Source: an uncultured Clostridia bacterium (lineage in GTDB: Bacteria; Bacillota; Clostridia; TANB77; CAG-508). Taken from it: a DNA stretch of 27,828 bases. Each line of letters begins with the position of its first letter. Position 1 is the first letter of the stretch. The DNA is taken from contig CAKPDO010000019.1 in NCBI GenBank assembly GCA_934148985.1, forward strand, positions 1 through 27,828, in the 5' to 3' direction. A program made the translations under genes and the position numbers. The notes below the pieces were generated by a model. That model saw only the letters and a list, made by a program, of their open reading frames with translations. It ran no database searches and was not told the DNA's origin. Shown here piece after piece: positions 20,660 to 27,828 of this stretch.

Positions 20660-22375
20660 ATGTTAGACAGAGAAATTAAATTTGAAAATCTAAAAGAAAT
20701 GTTACAAAAATCTGTTGAAAAATTTGGCGATGAAGCAGCATTTTATTTAGATGGAACAAATATAGAAGATTCAAGAAAAATAACATATAAAGATCTTTTA
20801 TATGATGTAAATAGCCTAGGCACAGCTTTAATAGAAATGGGACTAAAAGGAAAAAGAATAGCTGTTATAGGAGAAAATAGATATGAATGGGAGATTGCAT
20901 ATCTAGCAATAGTTTGTGGTACAGGAATAGTGGTTCCACTTGACAAGGCACTTCCTGAAAATGAAATAGAAAGTTTGATAATTCGTTCAGAAGTAGAGGC
21001 TATTTTTTATTCATCAAAATATGATGAAGCCATGGCTAAAATACAAAAACAAGGAAATACGAAATTAAAATATTTTATTTCTATGGATTTAGAAAAAAAT
21101 GATTTTAATAAATATTCACAAAAAGAAATAACTGAAAAAGGCAAAGAATTGCTAAAAAATGGAAACAAACAATTTGTTGACTGTAAAATAAATAACGAAG
21201 AAATGACAATAATGTTATTTACATCTGGAACTACAAATCAATCAAAAGCTGTTATGTTATCACAAAAAAATATATGCACAAATGTACATGATATAAGAAA
21301 TGTATTTGAACTTGATGAAACAGATAGATTTTTATCATTTTTACCATTACATCACACATTTGAATGTACAGTAGGATTTTTGTATCCATTATCAATTGGT
21401 GGGTCTATAATATTTTCAAAAGGTGTAAGACATATTGCAGATGAATTAAAGAACTTTAGGATAACAGCAATGATATGCGTTCCGGTTGTATTCGAAAAAA
21501 TGTATGATAAATTAATGAAAACAATAGAAAGTAAAGGAAAACTAGCTACTGTAAAAAAAGGTATAAAATTAAGTAATTGCCTATTAAAAGTAGGAATTGA
21601 TATAAGAAAAAAATTATTTAAAGAAATACATGATAATCTTGGAGGATGTCTTCGAGTAATGGTTGCAGGAGGAGCAGCTTTATCTCCTGAAAAAGAAAAA
21701 GGATTTTGGGATTTAGGCTTTAATTTATTACAAGGATATGGATTAACAGAAACATCACCAGTAATTGCGGCAGAGCTTACAAAGCAAAAAAGGTTAGGGT
21801 CAATTGGTAAGAAATTCCCAAGTGTTGAGGTGAAAATTGATAATCCAGATAAAGAAGGAGTTGGCGAACTTCTAGCAAAAGGAAATTCAGTGATGCTTGG
21901 ATATTACAATAATGATGAGGCAAATGAAGAGGTCTTTACAAAAGACGGATGGTTTTGTACAGGAGATTTAGCAAGAATTGATAAAAATGGTTACATATAT
22001 ATATCAGGAAGAAAAAAATTCGTAATTGTTTTAAAAAATGGTAAAAATGTATATCCTGAAGAAATTGAAAGCTTGATAGAAAAAAATGATTTAATAAAAG
22101 AATGCATGGTATTTGGAATGCCAGCAAGAGATGGAGATGTGACTTTATCTGTAAAGGTATGTTATGATAAAGACTATGTAAAAAATAAATTTGGAGATAT
22201 AACAAAAGAAGAAATAAGTAAAAAAGTTTGGGATTGGGTAAAAGAAGTTAACCAAACAATGCCAAAATATAAATATGTAAAGAAATTAGTATTAACAGAT
22301 GAAGAACTTGTAAAAACAACAACTTTGAAGATAAAAAGAAATGTAGAAATGAAAAAAATAATGGAAAATAATTGA
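20660..22375 (+). CDS. Long-chain fatty acid-CoA ligase (AMP-forming)
   Basis: 571 aa of the ANL adenylate-forming superfamily. Motifs in order are MLFTSGTTNQSKAVMLSQKN (A3; the usual GxPKG is NQSKA here), LPLHHTFECTVGFLYPL, MVAGGAALSPEKEKGFWDLG, LLQGYGLTETSPVIAAEL (A5), GWFCTGDLARIDKNGYIYIS (A7) and GRKKFVIVLKNGKNVYPEEI (A8). The C-terminal TTTLKIKR carries the A10 lysine. AAAGGAG precedes the ATG. The enzyme activates a fatty acid via acyl-AMP to acyl-CoA, or loads an acyl carrier protein. In anaerobic Clostridia it serves phospholipid synthesis or scavenging of exogenous fatty acids more than beta-oxidation. The TetR gene just upstream is the likely regulator. Substrate chain length is not certain from sequence. 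Confidence 0.9.
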   Translation: MLDREIKFENLKEMLQKSVEKFGDEAAFYLDGTNIEDSRKITYKDLLYDVNSLGTALIEMGLKGKRIAVIGENRYEWEIAYLAIVCGTGIVVPLDKALPENEIESLIIRSEVEAIFYSSKYDEAMAKIQKQGNTKLKYFISMDLEKNDFNKYSQKEITEKGKELLKNGNKQFVDCKINNEEMTIMLFTSGTTNQSKAVMLSQKNICTNVHDIRNVFELDETDRFLSFLPLHHTFECTVGFLYPLSIGGSIIFSKGVRHIADELKNFRITAMICVPVVFEKMYDKLMKTIESKGKLATVKKGIKLSNCLLKVGIDIRKKLFKEIHDNLGGCLRVMVAGGAALSPEKEKGFWDLGFNLLQGYGLTETSPVIAAELTKQKRLGSIGKKFPSVEVKIDNPDKEGVGELLAKGNSVMLGYYNNDEANEEVFTKDGWFCTGDLARIDKNGYIYISGRKKFVIVLKNGKNVYPEEIESLIEKNDLIKECMVFGMPARDGDVTLSVKVCYDKDYVKNKFGDITKEEISKKVWDWVKEVNQTMPKYKYVKKLVLTDEELVKTTTLKIKRNVEMKKIMENN

Positions 22376-22437
22376 TTTTGTAATAAAATTGTAACAATTC
22401 TGTCACAAAAATGTAAAGAAAAGTTTGCCGAAATTTC

Positions 22438-22466
22438 TTGTAGTTTTTGAGCGAGTGTTGTATAAT
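22438..22466 (+). promoter_or_regulatory. Promoter of the 320-aa uncharacterised gene
   Basis: TTGTAG (22438-22443) and TATAAT (22461-22466), 17-base spacing, about 56 bases upstream of the start codon. Confidence 0.55.
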
Positions 22467-22522
22467 AAAAATGAATTATGTAGAAACTACGTTCAATAAA
22501 TAACAAAGGAGGGAAGTTTACA

Positions 22523-23485
22523 ATGTCTAAGTCTGGCATAGTAAATGTGAGAATGGTAATCACAGAGGAAAAAATAATATCAAATATAGATAAAGTGCAA
22601 AAATTAATAAATCCAAATAACAAAAAGAAAATAGTACAACTTGAAGAGGATACATACTTTAAGGATTTGATAGAATCTATAAAGACATACTTAATAGAAT
22701 ATCCTAAAAAGAAAAATTTCCCTATAAGTGTATATAATGCGGCTTATGGATTAGTAGAATTTGCAATAAATCAATTTGAAGAAAATACAAAAAAAGTTGA
22801 AGAATTAATAAAGCAAAGAGAAGAAAATATTGCTTTAGCTGGTACTTTAAATGAACTTATGGAAGCAGCATCTAACAAAGAAGAAGGCTGGAAACAACAA
22901 ATAGAAGAGGCACAAGACAAATTCCCAGAAGAAATAATCGAAAACTTAAATATTGTAGGAAGATGTAAGGGAAAGACATCACAAAAATATAATGATGCTA
23001 TGAAAATTTTAAAAGCAAAATCTAATAATCTTGAATCTAATCTACATATTGAAATTGATATGGAAAGATTAGAAGATAGCTCTAAGGCTTTAAGCTTTAT
23101 AGGAATTGAAATATCAGATGCTTTAAAATTAATTCCAACACCAGAAGAAAAAGTTGAACAAATTGAAGAAGCACAGGTTGAACCAAGTATTCAAGAAGAA
23201 GTCATAGAAACAAAGAAAAAAGCTAAATTTAAAAAGAAAGAAAAAGTTCAAGAAAATGTTCAAACAATAGAAGAAAATAAGGTGGAAGCTGAAGTAAAAG
23301 AAAACGAAATAAATCAAGAATTGGAAAATTATAAAGAGGAAACTACATTTAAAGCCAAAACTTCATTATGGCAAAAAATTAAAAACAGCAAAATTGTTAG
23401 GGCGGCAACTTATGTATTTAGAATTAGGATAAGAATTGAATTACCAAGTAATGCACTACCAGAGGGTAGAGGAGAAAATGAATAA
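22523..23485 (+). CDS. Uncharacterised charged, largely helical protein
   Basis: 320 aa, not recognised. AGGAGG lies 11 bases upstream of the ATG. Residues about 1-130 form a compact helical part (ITEEKIISNIDKVQKLINPN, YNAAYGLVEFAINQFEENTK). A helical stretch ending near residue 205 follows. Residues about 210-275 are a low-complexity Glu/Lys linker (TKKKAKFKKKEKVQENVQTI). A short basic, hydrophobic C-terminus follows (SKIVRAATYVFRIRIRIELP) and ends ALPEGRGENE. There is no signal peptide or clear transmembrane helix. A terminator follows directly, so it is a single-gene unit with its own promoter. The basic amphipathic end after a flexible linker could bind membrane or nucleic acid; this is speculation. 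Confidence 0.75.
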   Translation: MSKSGIVNVRMVITEEKIISNIDKVQKLINPNNKKKIVQLEEDTYFKDLIESIKTYLIEYPKKKNFPISVYNAAYGLVEFAINQFEENTKKVEELIKQREENIALAGTLNELMEAASNKEEGWKQQIEEAQDKFPEEIIENLNIVGRCKGKTSQKYNDAMKILKAKSNNLESNLHIEIDMERLEDSSKALSFIGIEISDALKLIPTPEEKVEQIEEAQVEPSIQEEVIETKKKAKFKKKEKVQENVQTIEENKVEAEVKENEINQELENYKEETTFKAKTSLWQKIKNSKIVRAATYVFRIRIRIELPSNALPEGRGENE

Positions 23486-23487
23486 AT

Positions 23488-23520
23488 AAAAAGACAAGTT
23501 TTTGATTGACTTGTCTTTTT
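23488..23520 (+). terminator. Intrinsic terminator of the 320-aa gene
   Basis: A 12-bp stem AAAAAGACAAGT / ACTTGTCTTTTT with a 9-base loop, starting 2 bases after the stop codon. The T-run is part of the stem. Confidence 0.85.
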
Positions 23521-23540
23521 ATTTATGAAAAATTAAATAC

Positions 23541-23567
23541 AAAAAAACCACCAATTTACATTGATGG
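23541..23567 (-). terminator. Terminator of the tRNA gene
   Basis: On the minus strand CCATCAA / TTGGTGG (one G-T pair, loop TGTAAA) is followed by TTTTTTTG. It starts 8 bases after the CCA end of the tRNA. Confidence 0.75.
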
Positions 23568-23574
23568 CATTTTA

Positions 23575-23651
23575 TGGTGCTCCCTCAAGGATTCGAACCT
23601 TGGACCCACCGGTTATGAGCCGGTTGCTCTGACCAACTGAGCTAAGGGAGC
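23575..23651 (-). tRNA. tRNA with CAT anticodon (Met elongator or Ile2)
   Basis: The minus strand from 23651 reads GCTCCCTTAGCTCAGTTGGT and ends in an encoded CCA at 23575, 77 bases in all. The acceptor stem GCTCCCT/AGGGAGC, D arm AGCTCAGTTGGTCAGAGC, anticodon arm ACCGG-CTCATAA-CCGGT and T arm CAAGG-TTCGAAT-CCTTG all pair. The anticodon is CAT. It is not initiator tRNA, because the acceptor has a G1-C72 pair. The acceptor end CCCT and CTTAGCTCAGTTGG resemble Ile2 tRNA of Bacillus, in which C34 is changed to lysidine by TilS to read AUA. Elongator Met remains possible. It is a single-gene unit with its own promoter and terminator. Confidence 0.95.
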
Positions 23652-23671
23652 ATTCCCTAACGACAAGAGTT

Positions 23672-23700
23672 AGTATATAATATATTTAGGCGTTTGTCAA
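23672..23700 (-). promoter_or_regulatory. Promoter of the tRNA gene
   Basis: On the minus strand TTGACA (23700-23695), 17 bases, TATACT (23677-23672), 20 bases upstream of the mature tRNA end. Confidence 0.75.
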
Positions 23701-23767
23701 TAGTTTTTTCGAAAAAAGTGCAAAAAAATGTTGGATAAGGAAAGATAAATTTTATTTTAGAGAACTA

Positions 23768-23796
23768 TTGAAAATTATGTAAATTTGATGTATAAT
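23768..23796 (+). promoter_or_regulatory. Promoter of the 391-aa uncharacterised gene, with adjacent dyad
   Basis: TTGAAA (23768-23773), 17 bases, TATAAT (23791-23796). A 15-base dyad TTGGAAAGTTTCCAA at 23807-23821 sits at the predicted start of transcription and could be an operator. About 120 bases of leader follow. Confidence 0.6.
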
Positions 23797-23921
23797 ATAG
23801 CACGTATTGGAAAGTTTCCAAATATTTGGTGAAATTTAGTTACAAGATATTTTAGCTAAAAATCAAAAATATAGGAAATGCCAAGATACACTATAATTGC
23901 ATACATCGAAAGGAGAAGAAT

Positions 23922-25097
23922 ATGGAACAAATTCGAGCTAAGGTAAGACTTATTGAAGGAGGAAACACAGCGAATTTGTTGGATACTTTTTTTCGGTTTT
24001 TTAATCCAAAGAATAGTATCAAAATAAGCGGTGGAGAAGCCGAAATAAAGGCTTGGTTTGAAGAAACACCACCTACGGAACTCATTAAGGTGATTTCTGA
24101 GTGTGAGGTAGTTGAATTTGAGTATGAGCCTGCCGCAGAAGGTGAAATTGTTCATTTGATTGATGAGACAAATCCGTATGAACAAGAATTACCTGAGATT
24201 GAAATTGCTGAGTCAAACAAGTTAAAAGTTGCGGATGAAGAACCAGAGAAAGATGAACCGTGGATACCTGCAACTATAACTGCAATTAAATTTGCGAAGC
24301 CAAATGAGTCAAAAACGTCGAAGTTTAAAATATCAAATATAAATAAAATAGAGGCGTTTTTGAATGAAAGCACAGATCCAAATGAATTGGAAATACGGGA
24401 TACTTTAGGCAATTTAGCTCAAAATGCTAATTCATTAGAGCACTTTGCTGAGTTAATTGGAGAGCTGTTTGATTTGAAAGAGAAGCAAAAGGAAATGCTT
24501 GTTAATTTGATTGTTGCTTCAACAGAAGTGGAAGTTGTTGCTTGGGATAAGTTAGAGGTCAACTTTAAAATACACGAAAAAAAATGGCCAAATACCTACG
24601 ATAAGCAGCAAATCAACAAAAACATTTCAGAAAAAATGTCGGTTACGTTGCTGAAGTTCCTGAAGATAATGAAGAAATATGAGGAGTATTTCCTTGCAAA
24701 AATGGCTGAAGCACAAAAGGGAGTACAAGAGAGCAGCGCGAGTCGAGCAGAGTATTGGCGAATTTTTTCGATGGTTGATAAAAACCAGCCTATTGAGGAA
24801 AGGGTTGAAAATGTATTGGCAATAATGGAAAACAAAGACAATACATTAGAAATTGAAGTAAAAGAGCAGTTTAGCAAAATTTTAGCTACGGCAGTGAAAA
24901 TGAGAGAAATGGACGTGGAAGAGATTTTGACTAAAAGCGGCATTGCAGCTGAAAATCAAAAGGAAACTCAAGTAAAATTATCTACATTTGTTAATGACTT
25001 TATTAAAAGGAATGGAGGCAATGGAATAGTAAGAGTTTCCAAATTCTTTTATGATGTACAGAAATGTATTATAAAAGATGAGGAAATTTCAGATTAA
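23922..25097 (+). CDS. Uncharacterised 391-aa protein, compositionally distinct
   Basis: Not recognised. AAAGGAG lies 7 bases before the ATG. Residues 1-70 look like a compact mixed alpha/beta domain (EQIRAKVRLIEGGNTANLLD; SIKISGGEAEIKAWFEETPP; ECEVVEFEYEP). An acidic, Pro-rich linker covers about 70-125. The remainder is mostly helical (NINKIEAFLNESTDPNELEI; AHFAEL-like helices; LLKFLKIMKKYEEYFLAKMA; RAEYWRIFSMVDKNQPIEER). There is no signal peptide or membrane helix. Codon use differs from the neighbours: two sampled 60-base rows have 24 and 28 G+C, against about 12 in a row of the preceding gene. This suggests recent transfer. It has its own promoter and terminator. Confidence 0.75.
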   Translation: MEQIRAKVRLIEGGNTANLLDTFFRFFNPKNSIKISGGEAEIKAWFEETPPTELIKVISECEVVEFEYEPAAEGEIVHLIDETNPYEQELPEIEIAESNKLKVADEEPEKDEPWIPATITAIKFAKPNESKTSKFKISNINKIEAFLNESTDPNELEIRDTLGNLAQNANSLEHFAELIGELFDLKEKQKEMLVNLIVASTEVEVVAWDKLEVNFKIHEKKWPNTYDKQQINKNISEKMSVTLLKFLKIMKKYEEYFLAKMAEAQKGVQESSASRAEYWRIFSMVDKNQPIEERVENVLAIMENKDNTLEIEVKEQFSKILATAVKMREMDVEEILTKSGIAAENQKETQVKLSTFVNDFIKRNGGNGIVRVSKFFYDVQKCIIKDEEISD

Positions 25098-25115
25098 AGT
25101 ATTTTGGTAATATTG

Positions 25116-25155
25116 TGCCATTAAACAGACAGATGTATTAGTCTGTTTAATGGCA
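25116..25155 (+). terminator. Intrinsic terminator of the 391-aa gene
   Basis: A perfect 15-bp stem TGCCATTAAACAGAC / GTCTGTTTAATGGCA with a 10-base loop, followed by TATTTATT. The stem is strong but the T-tract is weak. Confidence 0.7.
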
Positions 25156-25224
25156 TATTTATTAAAAAGAAAGTTGTATGAAATATTAAATTAATTGATA
25201 ATATAATGAAAAGGAGAGAAAATA

Positions 25225-26604
25225 ATGGTATATATTGAAGCAGATGAGATTAAAAGTTTAATAAAAAAAGGATATAATAAAGAGATTATATCTTTGGAAT
25301 TTGATATACCAAATAAACTAATGAAGCAATATGAATTAGAAGTACAAGCAGAAGAAAATTCTAAATCATCAAAAACTTTTAAGAAAGAAAAGAGAAACTT
25401 AAATAAATATAGTTACCCAGAAATAAGAAAGATGAGAGAAAAATATAATGGACTTTTCTTTAAAAGTAATAAAGAAGAAAAAAATAATATTGTAGAAAAA
25501 TCTCCTGAAAATTATGAATTGGTAAATTCTATTATAGCGGAATTTAAAATAATATTAGATGAAAATATAGTAAGAAGCGAAAAAGAAAAAAGTGAATGTG
25601 TAAAAAAAGTTTTAAGTGGATTGAAAAAAATTGAAGATATGGACTTAACTATTAGTCAAGCTGAACAGATATATAAATTGTTAGGCTCAGATGTACTAAA
25701 AAACTTAAATATATCATTAAAAAGTATGACGTATTCAAAGGGATATAAACAAAAAAGAACAATAATAAAAAAATTAGCAAAAAATATTGATATTGCACAA
25801 AATCAAACGGAAGACATAGAAGAATTGGAAAATATATCTAGAAAAATTACTATTGAAATGGTAGAGAATTACCAAGTAGAAATAGGCACATTAAAAAGTA
25901 AAATAAGTAATAAAATATTTAAAATTAAACAACAAAAGAAAATAGAAAGCATAAAAAATAATATTCCAGAAAATATAAAGGCAATTATAAGTGACATTGC
26001 AAAAGGCTCGTTGGATGTTTCAGTAGCAAAGATAGCAATTGAAGAAGAAGCAAAAAGAAGAATAGAAGCGAAGGGAAAAAATAAAAATAAAATATCAGAA
26101 GAAAAAAATCAAATTTTAATTCAAATAAGAAAAGTTTTGAAGGAAAATTCAGAAATATATCGTGTAGAAAATCCATCCGCAACAATTATGATATTTGAGG
26201 AATTATGTGATGGAGAAATAGAAAGCTCCATAAGGGCAGTAATAAAAAATTTGATAAACATTAAAGAATTTGATAAGGCAAAAGAAGTTTGTAGAGAACT
26301 TCTTGGCAAAAATGATAATAGAATATCTCCTATGTACATAAAAAATTTACGAAATGAGATTAGAAATAGCAAAATTGGAGATGAAATACTAACAATAATA
26401 GAAAATGATGGAACATATGAAGAAGAAAAAATGTGCTATGAACAAATAAAAAAATTAATAGTAGAAGAAAAAATTAACCCTAAAAATATATCTTTAGGAA
26501 AAAGTCAAGATGGGTTAAGAAATATAACTTTGGCAGATATATTGAGCAAAGAACTTGCTGTGGAAGTTAGTTTTAAAAATCAACAAGGTAGTATTTTTAG
26601 GTAA
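25225..26604 (+). CDS. Uncharacterised 459-aa helical protein with possible N-terminal HTH
   Basis: Not recognised. AAAGGAG lies 8 bases before the ATG. Residues about 5-35 (EADEIKSLIKKGYNKEIISL, then FDIPNKLMKQYELE) read like a resolvase- or sigma-type helix-turn-helix (a G-Y-N-K-E-I turn). A Lys/Glu-rich helical segment follows. KYSYPEIRKMREKYNGLFFK is a recognisable block around residue 70-90. The centre (about 220-310) is long coiled-coil-like helix with many Lys, Ile and Glu. The C-terminal third (DGEIESSIRAVIKNLINIKE; FDKAKEVCRELLGKNDNRIS) looks like paired TPR-like helices. It has no secretion signal, so it is a cytoplasmic, possibly DNA-binding or scaffold protein. Confidence is in the gene, not a function. 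Confidence 0.78.
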   Translation: MVYIEADEIKSLIKKGYNKEIISLEFDIPNKLMKQYELEVQAEENSKSSKTFKKEKRNLNKYSYPEIRKMREKYNGLFFKSNKEEKNNIVEKSPENYELVNSIIAEFKIILDENIVRSEKEKSECVKKVLSGLKKIEDMDLTISQAEQIYKLLGSDVLKNLNISLKSMTYSKGYKQKRTIIKKLAKNIDIAQNQTEDIEELENISRKITIEMVENYQVEIGTLKSKISNKIFKIKQQKKIESIKNNIPENIKAIISDIAKGSLDVSVAKIAIEEEAKRRIEAKGKNKNKISEEKNQILIQIRKVLKENSEIYRVENPSATIMIFEELCDGEIESSIRAVIKNLINIKEFDKAKEVCRELLGKNDNRISPMYIKNLRNEIRNSKIGDEILTIIENDGTYEEEKMCYEQIKKLIVEEKINPKNISLGKSQDGLRNITLADILSKELAVEVSFKNQQGSIFR

Positions 26605-26770
26605 AGCTTAGAAGTACCAATGACACCAAAAGTAGAAAAGCTATACAGGAAGTGAACTAAATATAATTAGATAAAAATTAAAAGAATCCTTTTTGAACTC
26701 CACTAATTGGGGAATAGTTCATTTTGGGTTCTTTTAATTTATAAAAATAAAACAAAAGTTTGTAAAACTA
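26605..26770 (+). repeat. Intergenic region with long nested inverted repeat (26675-26740)
   Basis: AAATTAAAAGAATCC (26675-26689) pairs with GGGTTCTTTTAATTT (26726-26740), 15 pairs with one G-T. Inside, GAACTCC (26695-26701) can pair with GG..AGTTC (26711-26720). The 66-base element has A/T-rich flanks and no T-tract beyond the stem (ATAAAAATAAAA). It could be a bidirectional terminator, a small non-autonomous element, or the end of a vanished insertion sequence. No coding capacity was found. Confidence 0.55.
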
Positions 26771-26799
26771 TTGACAAATGTTTTAATTGCAATTATAAT
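26771..26799 (+). promoter_or_regulatory. Strong promoter of the small-protein/ftsEX unit
   Basis: Exact consensus TTGACA (26771-26776), 17 bases, TATAAT (26794-26799). The leader to the first start codon is about 100 bases. Confidence 0.75.
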
Positions 26800-26904
26800 G
26801 TGAAAAGTTATTAAGTCATAAAAATTAAAAATCGTAAAAAATTCTAATTCAAAATGCCACTTTGTAAAAACAAAAAAATTTTACATCGAAAGGGGGCCGA
26901 AAAC

Positions 26905-27039
26905 ATGGAGGAAAAAGAAATAAAAAAGTTGCTCTTGGAAATAATTGAAAAAATCGAAAAAAGAGATGACTTATTAATTGAGTTAACAAGAGAGATTGCG
27001 CAATTAAAACTAAAAATTGATGAGAGATACAAAATGTAA
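26905..27039 (+). CDS. Small 44-aa charged helical protein
   Basis: From the ATG at 26905, with AAAGGGGG 8 bases upstream; an in-frame ATG at 26854 has no ribosome binding site and starts before the leader ends. MEEKEIKKLLLEIIEKIEKR followed by LLIELTREIAQLKLKIDERY is a continuous amphipathic helix with Leu/Ile heptads, probably a dimeric coiled coil. There is no membrane segment. It lies between a consensus promoter and ftsE (about 100 bases apart, no terminator), so it is probably co-transcribed with ftsEX. The function is unknown; a role with the FtsEX complex is only suggested by position. Confidence 0.65.
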   Translation: MEEKEIKKLLLEIIEKIEKRDDLLIELTREIAQLKLKIDERYKM

Positions 27040-27135
27040 ATTTTTCGTAAATACTATTGAAAAAAAAAGCATTTATTGTTATGATAATAGAGGTTAAATA
27101 TAAAAAAGAAGACAAAAGGAGAAAAAAATAAAAAG

Positions 27136-27819
27136 ATGATAGAATTTAGAAATGTCACTAAAACATATGACACAGGCACAAAAGCAGTAAAAAATGCTAA
27201 TTTTTTAATAGAAAAAGGAGAATTCTGTTTCCTAGTTGGAACATCAGGAAGTGGAAAATCAACATTAATAAAGCTAATTTTAAAAGAAGAAGAACCAACA
27301 TCAGGAAATATAATAATAAATGGAAAAGACACAACATTCTTAAAACCAAATAGGGTACCATATTTAAGAAGAAGTATGGGAGTTGTATTCCAAGACTTTA
27401 GGTTATTACCAGATAAGACAGTATATGATAATGTAGCATATGCAATGTACATTGTACGTGCAACACAAAGACACATTCGTAGGCAAGTTCCAATGGTATT
27501 ATCACTTGTAGGACTAAGCCAAAAAGCAAAAATGTATCCACATGAATTATCAGGAGGAGAGCAACAAAGAGTAGCACTAGCAAGGGCATTAGTAAATAAT
27601 CCATCAATGTTAATTGCAGACGAGCCAACAGGAAACTTAGACCCAGACACGGCATGGGACATAATGAATTTATTAAACGACATAAATATGAGAGGAACAA
27701 CAGTGGTAGTTGCAACACACGCCAAAGATATAGTTGACAAAATGAAAAAAAGGGTAATACATATCGAAAAAGGCGAAATAATAAGAGATGATAAAAAAGG
27801 TGGTTATGATGAAATATAA
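27136..27819 (+). CDS. ftsE: Cell division ABC transporter ATP-binding protein FtsE
   Basis: 227 aa, the usual FtsE length. Walker A GTSGSGKST at residues 35-43, Q-loop in VVFQDFRLLPDKTVYDNVAY, signature LSGGEQQRVALARAL from residue 138, Walker B LIADEPTGNLDP near 160, and the switch histidine in VVVATHAKDIVDKM. RLLPDKTVYDN is characteristic of FtsE rather than other ABC proteins. FtsE dimerises under the membrane partner FtsX and controls cell-wall hydrolases during division or elongation. AGGAG lies 14-15 bases upstream, longer than usual, with no better start. The end overlaps the apparent ftsX start. Confidence 0.93.
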   Translation: MIEFRNVTKTYDTGTKAVKNANFLIEKGEFCFLVGTSGSGKSTLIKLILKEEEPTSGNIIINGKDTTFLKPNRVPYLRRSMGVVFQDFRLLPDKTVYDNVAYAMYIVRATQRHIRRQVPMVLSLVGLSQKAKMYPHELSGGEQQRVALARALVNNPSMLIADEPTGNLDPDTAWDIMNLLNDINMRGTTVVVATHAKDIVDKMKKRVIHIEKGEIIRDDKKGGYDEI

Positions 27820-27828
27820 TGTATTAAC
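27806..27828 (+). CDS. ftsX: Probable ftsX, first codons only
   Basis: ATGATGAAATATAATGTATT opens in another frame inside the last codons of ftsE, with AAGGTGG upstream, and runs off the window. MMKYNVL would be the start. FtsX normally follows ftsE with such an overlap, so the call rests on context. Confidence 0.45.

Noticed and set aside
26854..26904. Longer form of the 44-aa protein
   Set aside because: The ATG at 26854 lacks a ribosome binding site; AAAGGGGG clearly serves the ATG at 26905.
1..27828. A reverse transcriptase, accessory protein or template repeat for the DGR
   Set aside because: No protein with a reverse-transcriptase YxDD core and no second GC-rich AAC-type tract was found in the window. 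The DGR call therefore stays an inference.

Overview
This is a low-GC Bacillota window, most likely from an uncultured gut-type Clostridia. The evidence is A/T-rich codon use, strong AGGAGG-type ribosome binding sites, TTGACA-N17-TATAAT promoters, a Clostridia-style pilin leader (QKGITLIALVVTIIVLLILAG) and an ftsE gene at the right edge. No rRNA, phage module, CRISPR array or complete insertion sequence is visible. I cannot name the species.

Layout. (1) 1-1540, minus strand: a partial GH57-type alpha-glucan enzyme preceded by a DUF4912 protein, with an intrinsic terminator between them. (2) 1.6-5.85 kb: a rearranged patch. It holds an AAA-ATPase-like/PD-(D/E)XK gene, a frameshifted Xre regulator, a remnant resembling a mannose-6-phosphate isomerase C-terminus, a 40-codon duplicate of the ATPase gene with its promoter, a polysaccharide flippase, and a third copy of the promoter repeat. 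(3) 6.1-8.6 kb: a large pilin-anchored, Ig-domain surface protein. Its last ~50 codons switch abruptly from about 30% to about 58% G+C and are built almost only of NNC codons. That is what a variable region of a diversity-generating retroelement (DGR) should look like if its template is rich in AAC. A GC-rich stem-loop follows the gene. No reverse transcriptase or template repeat is in the window, so any DGR would act from elsewhere. (4) 8.9-19.9 kb: a surface polysaccharide locus with an O-antigen-ligase/polymerase-like membrane protein, four GT2-type glycosyltransferases and UDP-glucose dehydrogenase. Together with the flippase this looks like a Wzx/Wzy-type assembly pathway. It is interrupted by an AbiE-type toxin-antitoxin pair with a promoter inside a large palindrome, and by a minus-strand pair made of a radical SAM enzyme and a DUF6625-like protein. 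(5) 20.0-22.4 kb: a TetR regulator and a long-chain acyl-CoA ligase, probably one operon. (6) 22.5-26.6 kb: three uncharacterised, largely helical charged proteins and a CAT-anticodon tRNA. The middle protein has clearly higher G+C than its neighbours. (7) 26.77-27.83 kb: a strong promoter, a 44-aa helical protein, ftsE and the first codons of a probable ftsX.

How they fit together: regions 2-4 are a cell-surface variation locus. One part builds and exports a glycan, one part is a surface pilin-like protein that may be hypervariable, and the region shows indels, duplication and gene decay typical of fast-changing accessory DNA. The left edge (alpha-glucan metabolism) and the right edge (fatty-acid activation, tRNA, FtsEX) look like ordinary chromosome.
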